Of a stretch of 8,941 nt of DNA, positions 5,565-8,941 are shown piece after piece (positions within the stretch are counted from its first letter, which is position 1; each line of letters starts with the position of its first letter). Source of the DNA: an uncultured Eubacteriales bacterium (lineage in GTDB: Bacteria > Bacillota > Clostridia > Oscillospirales > Acutalibacteraceae); NCBI GenBank assembly GCA_900317795.1, contig ONIF01000059.1, positions 1 to 8,941 of the forward strand, written 5' to 3'. The position numbers were made by a program, and so were the translations under genes. The notes under the pieces were generated by a model. That model did no database searches. It saw only the letters and a list, made by a program, of their open reading frames with translations, and was not told the origin of the DNA.

Positions 5565-5604
5565 CAGGAAGCCAATTTTACAAAATCTCCCTCCTGTTTC
5601 GGCT
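5561..5604. repeat. Dispersed hairpin repeat, copy B
   Basis: Positions 5563-5604 match 4521-4562 at 33 of 42 bases without gaps. CAGGA/TCCTG arms are conserved, with GCCG/CGGC outside. It overlaps the end of the preceding GC-rich stem, so the two folds compete. Confidence 0.55.
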
Positions 5605-5610
5605 GTCGGT

Positions 5611-5653
5611 AGCTGCTGCACAAGCAATTTCTTCAAAAACCTCAGCTGCTGCA
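5611..5653. repeat. Direct repeats AGCTGCTGCA, 33 bp apart
   Basis: AGCTGCTGCA occurs at 5611-5620 and 5644-5653. The spacing is about three helical turns, which suits a bound protein, but no function is known. Confidence 0.4.
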
Positions 5654-5661
5654 TAATACCT

Positions 5662-5883
5662 GAACCGCCTACAAGCTTCGGAACGGCACGGGTAGCCTAC
5701 AAAGTAGCCTGAAAGCGACGAGCCAACCGCACACCATAAACTATTTTTTCCTTTATCAGCATTAGGGCGTTAGCCCAAACAGACTACCCAGCGAGGAAGA
5801 TTGAGTGCAGGAAGTTTCGGGGCGGTCTATGTCCCTATCTATGCACCAACAGCGATAAAACAACACCCGAACCGCCTGCAAGC
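5662..5883. repeat. Repeats GAACCGCCTRCAAGC in the GC-rich region
   Basis: GAACCGCCTACAAGC (5662-5676) and GAACCGCCTGCAAGC (5869-5883) differ at one base. A shorter ACCGCCTACA lies at 5544-5553. Between them are GTAGCCT repeated 12 bp apart (5692, 5704), a tight GGGC-GTTA-GCCC hairpin (5765-5776) and a long-range 7-bp stem GGGGCGG/CCGCCCC (5819-5825, 5884-5890). The role is unknown. Confidence 0.45.
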
Positions 5884-5939
5884 CCGCCCCAGAGGTCGCC
5901 GTCTGCGTAAGACAAAATTTTCTTTTTTCCCTGTTTCGC

Positions 5940-6164
5940 CTATTTAGGTTTGTTTTGTCCTTTTGTTCCTATTAACCAATCAATAGACACTCCGTAGAAA
6001 TCGGCTAATATTCCTAAATTTTCAATGTTGGGTTCTGTTCTTCCTGTTTCATAGTTTGCCAATGTGCTATTTGGTATTCCTGTTTCTTCTGCAACTTCTC
6101 TTTGTGTAAATCCTGTATCGTTTCTTGCTTTTCTCAATCTACTTACAAGACCTTCTCTATACAT
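5940..6164 (-). CDS. Xre/cI-type HTH repressor
   Basis: A 74-aa protein that is almost only a helix-turn-helix domain of the HTH_3/Xre family. It contains LVSRLRKARNDTGFTQREVA, then the recognition region EETGIPNSTLANYETGRTEP, then IENLGILADFYGVSIDWLIG. The start is taken as the ATG at 6164 because AAAAAGGAGTG precedes it; an in-frame ATG 33 bp upstream lies across the operator and lacks a site. It is transcribed away from the structural operon, with a possible promoter (TTGCTG, 16 nt, TATATG) under two operator-like repeats, so autoregulation is likely. It probably shuts off the rightward promoter, giving immunity or a quiet state. It has no dimerisation or cleavage domain, so it should not respond to RecA like full-length cI. 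Confidence 0.85.
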   Translation of the reverse strand: MYREGLVSRLRKARNDTGFTQREVAEETGIPNSTLANYETGRTEPNIENLGILADFYGVSIDWLIGTKGQNKPK

Positions 6165-6179
6165 TTGATTCACTCCTTT

Positions 6180-6196
6180 TTGCTTTAATTTTAGCA
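6180..6196. promoter_or_regulatory. Operator candidate 1 (TGCT-N8-AGCA)
   Basis: TTGCTTTAATTTTAGCA is 16 of 17 identical to the copy at 6212-6228. The copies are 32 bp apart, about three turns, and each has TGCT/AGCA ends. It lies over the expected transcription start of the repressor gene. Confidence 0.6.
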
Positions 6197-6201
6197 TATT
6201 T

Positions 6202-6229
6202 CATATATTTCTTGCTTTAATTTCAGCAA
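6202..6229 (-). promoter_or_regulatory. Possible repressor promoter
   Basis: On the minus strand, TTGCTG (-35, 6229-6224) and TATATG (-10, 6207-6202) are 16 nt apart. Both are imperfect. The -35 lies inside operator candidate 2, which would allow autorepression. Confidence 0.4.
6212..6228. promoter_or_regulatory. Operator candidate 2 (TGCT-N8-AGCA)
   Basis: TTGCTTTAATTTCAGCA is a near-exact direct copy of 6180-6196. It covers the -35 of the proposed leftward promoter. Confidence 0.6.
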
Positions 6230-6245
6230 CTTTTTTTATTTTTCA

Positions 6246-6264
6246 TGCTTGCAAAATGCAAGCA
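6246..6264. promoter_or_regulatory. Operator candidate 3 over the rightward promoter
   Basis: TGCTTGC-AAAAT-GCAAGCA is a perfect 7-bp inverted repeat sharing the TGCT/AGCA ends of the other two. It overlaps the -35 hexamer of the structural promoter, so a bound repressor would block RNA polymerase. Confidence 0.6.
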
Positions 6265-6277
6265 AGTTTGATATTAT
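6249..6277 (+). promoter_or_regulatory. Structural operon promoter
   Basis: TTGCAA (-35, 6249-6254), an exact 17-nt spacer and TATTAT (-10, 6272-6277). This is a good sigma-A-type promoter, placed about 45 bp before the first small gene and directed into the coat operon. The -35 sits within operator candidate 3. Confidence 0.65.
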
Positions 6278-6320
6278 TTTGTTATAGCAAAGTTCCATTA
6301 AAAAATAAAAGGTGATTCAA

Positions 6321-6464
6321 ATGGATATAGTTTATGCAATTCCAACTTTCTTAATGGGCTTCGGTGTTTGTTTCTGCTGTATGAAAGCGTATAGCTTTTT
6401 TCGCACACTCCGCTCATTGAAAGAAAAGAAAAATGATAACAAAAAGGTTGATTCAAATGAATGA
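6321..6464 (+). CDS. Small membrane protein 1 of the structural operon
   Basis: A 47-aa protein, the first gene after the rightward promoter. AAAAGGTGATTCAA stands directly before the ATG. An N-terminal hydrophobic helix (about residues 3-20, VYAIPTFLMGFGVCFCC) precedes a strongly basic tail (RSLKEKKNDNKK) ending in VDSNE. Its stop overlaps the next start by 8 nt. A single-helix, positively tailed miniprotein in a filamentous-phage operon could be a minor coat or assembly protein. I recognise no specific family, and it is unusually Cys-rich in the helix. Confidence 0.6.
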   Translation: MDIVYAIPTFLMGFGVCFCCMKAYSFFRTLRSLKEKKNDNKKVDSNE

Positions 6465-6606
6465 TGTACTTAAAGAAATAGCGGTTATTTATGGTGCTGG
6501 GTTCGGTACGGGTGTGGCTGTGGTTTTCTTCTGTCAGCAGGCTGTAGGGCTTGTCCGTGAAATTATTGATTACTTTAAAAACAAAAAGGGTGATTCAAAT
6601 GAATGA
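6457..6606 (+). CDS. Small membrane protein 2 of the structural operon
   Basis: A 49-aa protein starting MNDVLKEIAV, with a hydrophobic glycine-rich helix (about residues 9-26) and an amphipathic basic C-terminus (REIIDYFKNKKGDSNE). The start cassette (AAAAAGGTTGATTCAAATG) is nearly the same as those before and after it, and start and stop codons overlap by 8 nt on both sides, so the three genes are translationally coupled. Topology suits a minor coat protein. The family is not recognised. Confidence 0.6.
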   Translation: MNDVLKEIAVIYGAGFGTGVAVVFFCQQAVGLVREIIDYFKNKKGDSNE

Positions 6607-6817
6607 AATTCTTGAAATACTTTATAATTGGGGTTTGCCTTTATTTTCGCTGTTTGTTTCTATTCGTCTTTTGGTTGGTTTTTTTCAAATAATGGTGCGT
6701 GAATATTTTTGTGTTGAAAAATCCAAAAAAGTTAAACCGAATTCCGTTTTAAAGTCTTTCGACAAAAGAAAAGTTTCTTTAAAAAAGTCTGATGAAAGTT
6801 TACCAACCAACAAGTAA
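6599..6817 (+). CDS. Small membrane protein 3 of the structural operon
   Basis: A 72-aa protein. The start is ATG 6599, after AAAAAGGGTGATTCAA; a longer in-frame reading from 6551 lies inside the preceding gene and has no ribosome site. MNEILEILYN leads into a hydrophobic helix (about residues 11-32, LPLFSLFVSIRLLVGFF), then a long lysine-rich tail (EKSKKVKP, KRKVSLKK). The start of the protein resembles that of small protein 2 (MNDVLKEI against MNEILEIL), so the two may be duplicates. The last codons overlap the second palindromic element. Function is not recognised. Confidence 0.6.
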   Translation: MNEILEILYNWGLPLFSLFVSIRLLVGFFQIMVREYFCVEKSKKVKPNSVLKSFDKRKVSLKKSDESLPTNK

Positions 6818-6822
6818 ACTTT
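6795..6822. repeat. 24-bp palindromic element, copy 2
   Basis: AAAGTTTAC and GTAAACTTT are perfect 9-bp arms around a 10-nt centre containing AACCA, followed by TTT. The core 6797-6820 matches 1338-1361 at 21 of 24 bases. It overlaps the stop codon of small protein 3 and precedes the ssDNA-binding protein candidate. Confidence 0.6.
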
Positions 6823-6859
6823 TTATCATATAAACAAAAAATAAAAGGCGGTGAAAGAA

Positions 6860-7177
6860 ATGATTTGTACTGTTTTAGGTCATGGCGGTGCTTCTTACGA
6901 CTTTGAAAAGGACGGCAAACAGGTTAAAGGCACAAAATATATGATTTCCGTTTCCTGTGGTGAATATCCAAATGATAAGGAAAAAGGTCTCTCTGGTGAG
7001 GGTGAAATGTGTGATAAGTTCAAGTGCGATAAGGTTCTTACGGAGTCTGTTTCTTGTGGTGATGTTGTAAGTCTTGATATTGATTATCCGAACGGTTACG
7101 GCACTGTCGGTCGTGTAAAGTCTGCTATGGTGCAGGTTGATGTAGAAGGTCATAATTATTTCCTCCCTATCTATTAA
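6860..7177 (+). CDS. Probable ssDNA-binding protein (gene V-like)
   Basis: A 105-aa soluble protein. The ATG at 6860 is preceded by AAAGGCGGTG at good spacing; a GTG at 6851 lies within that site. It has no signal or membrane helix. The pattern GASYDFEKDGKQVKGTKYMISVSCGEYP, split here as GASYDFEKDG then KQVKGTKYMISVS, suggests beta strands of a small OB-like fold, and a DGK-x-GTKY-type opening is what I associate with gpV/RstB-like proteins. Size (Ff pV is 87 aa) and place before the coat genes match the Ff order V-VII-IX-VIII. It would coat new single strands and hand them to assembly. Five cysteines are unusual for gpV. The assignment rests on context and layout, not on a clear motif. Confidence 0.55.
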   Translation: MICTVLGHGGASYDFEKDGKQVKGTKYMISVSCGEYPNDKEKGLSGEGEMCDKFKCDKVLTESVSCGDVVSLDIDYPNGYGTVGRVKSAMVQVDVEGHNYFLPIY

Positions 7178-7193
7178 GGGTAAGGGTGATGTT

Positions 7194-7271
7194 ATGGACT
7201 GGTTATTATTTGCGGTGTCTGTGCTGATAGGAATAGAACTGGCTCGGGCGTTCAGTTGGTGGAAGTGGTGA
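7194..7271 (+). CDS. Very small membrane protein (pVII/pIX-like)
   Basis: A 25-aa peptide, MDWLLFAVSVLIGIELARAF plus SWWKW, that is almost entirely one membrane helix with a Trp/Lys end. AAGGGTGA lies just before the ATG. It is followed 4 nt later by another mini-gene and then the coat gene. Ff pVII and pIX (33 and 32 aa) are single-helix proteins at the virion end and stand just before gene VIII, so position and size fit. A gene this short could be spurious, but the ribosome site and tight packing support it. Confidence 0.5.
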   Translation: MDWLLFAVSVLIGIELARAFSWWKW

Positions 7272-7275
7272 GAAT

Positions 7276-7386
7276 ATGACGGAAATTGAAATAATTGTTC
7301 TTGGTTCTTCTATCGGCTTCGGCTTGTATAGTTTCTTCTCTCTGCTCGGCTATGGCATACGCAATTTAATAAAAATTTTAGATTGA
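7276..7386 (+). CDS. Very small membrane protein (pIX/pVII-like)
   Basis: A 36-aa protein starting MTEIEIIVLG: an acidic N-terminus, one hydrophobic helix (residues 5-27, rich in Gly, Ser and Phe) and a basic end (GIRNLIKILD). GGTGAG lies just before the ATG. This acidic, hydrophobic, basic layout is that of filamentous-phage coat-type miniproteins. It lies 19 bp before the major coat gene, as gene IX does in Ff phages. Function is inferred from size and place. Confidence 0.6.
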   Translation: MTEIEIIVLGSSIGFGLYSFFSLLGYGIRNLIKILD

Positions 7387-7405
7387 TTGAAAGGAGATTT
7401 TCAAA

Positions 7406-7741
7406 ATGAATGAACAGGTTAAATCTATTGATGTTGAGGAAGCTAATGTTTTGTCTGCTGTACCTAAAAAGAAAAAGCATATGAGCATAGGTAAAAGAAT
7501 AGCTGCCGGACTTGGTGTAGCTGCTATTGCCTGCTCCATGGCTCTCCCTGTTTTCGCAACGGATCCGGAGACTTCTGAAAGTTCTACAACGATTAACACG
7601 GTTATGTCAAATTCCTTTGACGGTCTGAAAGATGACTTGATTGGAACTGCAAATGCTGTTATGCTCCCTGCTCTTGGCGTGTTCGGTGTAACGTTCTGTG
7701 TTAAAAAGGGTAAGAAAATTTTCCGCACTATGTCCAACTAA
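7406..7741 (+). CDS. Major coat preprotein (pVIII-like)
   Basis: A 111-aa precursor after a strong ribosome site (AAAGGAGA). Residues 21-31 are very basic (KKKKHMSIGKR), then comes a hydrophobic stretch ending ALPVFA, with cleavage expected after Ala51. The mature 60 residues have an acidic N-terminus (TDPETSESS), an amphipathic middle, a membrane helix (about 81-99, VMLPALGVFGVTF) and a basic end (KKGKKIFR) that would contact DNA, which is the classic pVIII design. The pre-sequence of 51 residues is long; M13 pVIII has 23. An in-frame ATG at residue 26 could give a shorter leader but has no clear ribosome site. A strong terminator follows, allowing coat protein to be made in excess over the genes downstream. 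Confidence 0.85.
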   Translation: MNEQVKSIDVEEANVLSAVPKKKKHMSIGKRIAAGLGVAAIACSMALPVFATDPETSESSTTINTVMSNSFDGLKDDLIGTANAVMLPALGVFGVTFCVKKGKKIFRTMSN

Positions 7742-7775
7742 GCTCCATTACTTACTCCAAATTGAATTTTATGGC

Positions 7776-7789
7776 ACGTCGGGAGACGT
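7776..7789. repeat. Small hairpin ACGTC-GGGA-GACGT
   Basis: A perfect 5-bp stem closed by GGGA, a GNRA-type tetraloop, 4 bp upstream of the terminator stem. In RNA it would be stable and may help protect the 3' end of the coat transcript. Confidence 0.45.
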
Positions 7790-7792
7790 TCC

Positions 7793-7833
7793 GCCCTGTT
7801 GTAATTGCGTGTCTTTTACAACGGGGCTTTTTT
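7793..7833 (+). terminator. Strong intrinsic terminator after the major coat gene
   Basis: GCCCTGTTGTAA (7793-7804) pairs with TTACAACGGGGC (7816-7827), 12 pairs with one G-T, followed by six T (7828-7833). Ff phages also have a strong terminator right after gene VIII, which limits expression of the assembly and pIII genes beyond it. I see no good promoter between it and zot, so zot probably depends on read-through. Confidence 0.9.
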
Positions 7834-7860
7834 ATAAAAAAAATGATAGGGTGTGTTAAA

Positions 7861-8688
7861 ATGTCGATTATGTTATACTCTGGTACTCCTGGCTCTTACA
7901 AGTCTTATCACGCTGTAAAAGAGTGTATAAAATGGCTGAAAGATGGTAAAAACTTAATAACAAATTTTCCTCTTATATATAAGAAAAAGCTTAGGAAAAT
8001 AAAAGGTATCTATGAAAAGGTTGACAATATGCAGTTGACTGTTGATTACTTGGTTGAGTTTGCTATAAAACATCATAAAAAGGGTGTAAAAGCACAAACA
8101 TTGATTGTCATTGATGAAGCAAGTATAAAGTTTAATTCGAGAGAGTTTAATAATAAAGATCGCATGGAGTGGATTAAGTTTCTTGCTAATCATAGACATT
8201 TTAATTTTGATATTATCTTGATTGCTCAGCAGGATAGAATGATTGATAGACAAATTCGCTCTTGTATCGAAACGGAGTATAAGCATAGAGCGTTGAAAAA
8301 TTACGGCTTTGCAGGTTCCTTATTAAATCTTCTCTTTCATGGCTGCTATATGTGTATTGAATATTGGTATCCTGTCAAGTCCCGTGTCGGCTCTGAATTT
8401 GGCGTTTTTAATCTTCGTACTGCTAACTGTTATGATACAATGGGTTTATTTGTAGATAGCAATAATAAAATGTCTGTTGCACGTCAGAGGGCTGACGAGG
8501 AACTTGAAAAGCAGGCAAAAAATAAAAAGTCTTTGTTACAAAAAGTATTTCAAAGGCTTTTCAAAAAGAGAGGTGTTACAATTTATGAAAACAAGCATAA
8601 AAAACAAGTTAAAAAAGACATCATCAATTTTATTAGCGTGCTTAATGATTATGTTGTCCGTAGTGCTGCCGACACCACTAAGGGCTAA
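7861..8688 (+). CDS. zot: Zot/pI-family assembly ATPase
   Basis: A 275-aa protein. ATG 7861 follows AGGGTG; an in-frame ATG at 7762 would put the terminator inside the gene, so it is rejected. Walker A is GTPGSYKS (residues 8-15), with Tyr where most P-loops have Gly; Vibrio CTX Zot has the closely similar GAPGSYKT. Walker B is LIVIDEA (81-87). The segment FNSREFNNKDRMEWIKFLANHR, given as FNSREF then RMEWIKFLANHR, and DIILIAQQ follow the M13 pI pattern. Zot/pI drives coat assembly on the DNA during export. M13 pI and CTX Zot have a transmembrane helix and an outer domain after the ATPase. Here the C-terminus is short, lysine-rich and has no clear membrane helix, fitting a host without an outer membrane. 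Only a mildly hydrophobic patch lies at about 148-166. The 3' end overlaps the pIII-like gene. Confidence 0.9.
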   Translation: MSIMLYSGTPGSYKSYHAVKECIKWLKDGKNLITNFPLIYKKKLRKIKGIYEKVDNMQLTVDYLVEFAIKHHKKGVKAQTLIVIDEASIKFNSREFNNKDRMEWIKFLANHRHFNFDIILIAQQDRMIDRQIRSCIETEYKHRALKNYGFAGSLLNLLFHGCYMCIEYWYPVKSRVGSEFGVFNLRTANCYDTMGLFVDSNNKMSVARQRADEELEKQAKNKKSLLQKVFQRLFKKRGVTIYENKHKKQVKKDIINFISVLNDYVVRSAADTTKG

Positions 8689-8941
8689 TGCTCTTAGTGA
8701 AGATGATACAAAAAAGCTTTATGTCATTGGTGTTATTGCGTCTTATGCAGGAATTAACATAGACCTCGATGCAGTTCTTGAACGTTTTCCAAATTTTTTG
8801 GAAGATGTTATGGAATTGGCACAGGATATTTATGATGAGCTAGCGGAGGAATATTCATGGAATGATCCAGAGCTTGACGGTCACGGCGGTAGTGGGCTAC
8901 ATCGTGATGAGAATAATGTCGTTGTTTTTACAAAAAATCTT
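8585..8941 (+). CDS. pIII-like adsorption/minor coat protein, N-terminal part (gene crosses the circle junction)
   Basis: The 5' part of a 531-codon gene whose remainder is at 1-1338 (8585-8842 joined to 1-1338; the overlap is counted once). The ATG at 8585 follows AGAGGTG (8569-8575) at a 9-nt spacing. The first 36 residues form a textbook Sec signal peptide: MKTSIKNKLKK, then a long hydrophobic core, then cleavage expected after ANA. The mature N-terminus (LSEDDTKKLYV) leads into an acidic helical stretch and a short glycine-rich segment (GHGGSG). The gene overlaps the 3' end of zot by 104 bp in another frame, so the signal peptide and the Zot tail share DNA. Position, export signal, size and C-terminal anchor match filamentous-phage pIII. 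No direct similarity to M13 or CTX pIII is visible, so receptor binding is inferred. Confidence 0.8.
   Translation, partial: MKTSIKNKLKKTSSILLACLMIMLSVVLPTPLRANALSEDDTKKLYVIGVIASYAGINIDLDAVLERFPNFLEDVMELAQDIYDELAEEYSWNDPELDGHGGSGLHRDENNVVVFTKNL
8843..8941. repeat. Right copy of 99-bp terminal direct repeat (circular overlap)
   Basis: Exact duplicate of positions 1-99. It lies inside the pIII-like gene that starts at 8585. One copy should be removed when closing the circle. Confidence 0.95.

Larger units (their letters stand above)
5036..5939. other. Large gene-free region, probable origin and cis-acting region
   Basis: About 900 bp with no credible gene on either strand. The left part (to about 5440) is very AT-rich and holds hairpins at 5116, 5269, 5302 and 5389. 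The right part (about 5440-5930) is clearly richer in G+C than the rest of the genome. It holds a 10-bp-periodic array, an 8-bp GC stem, the second copy of the dispersed hairpin repeat and several short direct repeats. By position, between the replication terminator and the repressor, and by structure, this is the best candidate for replication origins. None of the sites is proven. Confidence 0.6.

Noticed and set aside
7762..7860. Longer Zot starting at ATG 7762
   Set aside because: It would translate through the strong terminator hairpin and add residues before the conserved MSIMLYSGTPGSYKS start. ATG 7861 has AGGGTG at proper spacing.

Overview
The window is almost certainly a complete circular single-stranded DNA phage genome of the filamentous (inovirus) type, written out linearly. 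The first 99 bases recur exactly as the last 99 (1-99 = 8843-8941), so the unit genome is about 8842 bp. One gene, the pIII-like adsorption protein, runs across the junction. The DNA is AT-rich, third codon positions favour T, and ribosome binding sites are strong and purine-rich (AGGAGG, GGGAGGTGA). There is a Zot/pI-type ATPase but no outer-membrane secretin. Together these suggest a low-GC Gram-positive host, probably in Bacillota/Clostridia. The host genus cannot be read from the sequence.

Layout around the circle: (1) A divergent control region (6165-6320) separates a leftward Xre/cI-type repressor (5940-6164) from a rightward structural operon. It holds a good sigma-A-type promoter and three operator-like palindromes. 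(2) The rightward operon carries three tiny membrane proteins with near-identical start cassettes (6321-6817), a probable ssDNA-binding protein (6860-7177), two very small membrane proteins like pVII/pIX (7194-7386) and the major coat preprotein (7406-7741). A strong terminator follows (7793-7833). (3) Past the terminator come Zot/pI ATPase (7861-8688), the pIII-like protein (8585 through the junction to 1338; 531 aa) and a pVI-like membrane protein (1380-1664). (4) A gene-free region (1665-2048) begins with a very stable hairpin and holds a second compound hairpin. (5) The replication module follows: a 636-aa Rep fusing a pMV158/RepB-like HUH endonuclease to an SF3-like helicase and a long unassigned C-terminus (2049-3959), then three small unassigned genes (3967-4212, 4337-4504, 4645-4986) and a terminator (5000-5035). 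(6) A gene-free stretch of about 900 bp (5036-5939) has an AT-rich left half full of hairpins, a 10-bp-periodic array of TGTATTAC-like units with an inverted copy, and a GC-richer right half with many short repeats. It is the best candidate for the replication origin and other cis-acting sites.

How it would work (inference from family knowledge): Rep nicks and unwinds the double-stranded form for rolling-circle replication. The ssDNA-binding protein coats the product. Zot and the small membrane proteins assemble coat subunits around it at the cell membrane, and the pIII/pVI-like proteins cap one end. The repressor gives a simple switch over the structural operon. No integrase, transposase, lysis genes, tRNA or CRISPR array was seen.
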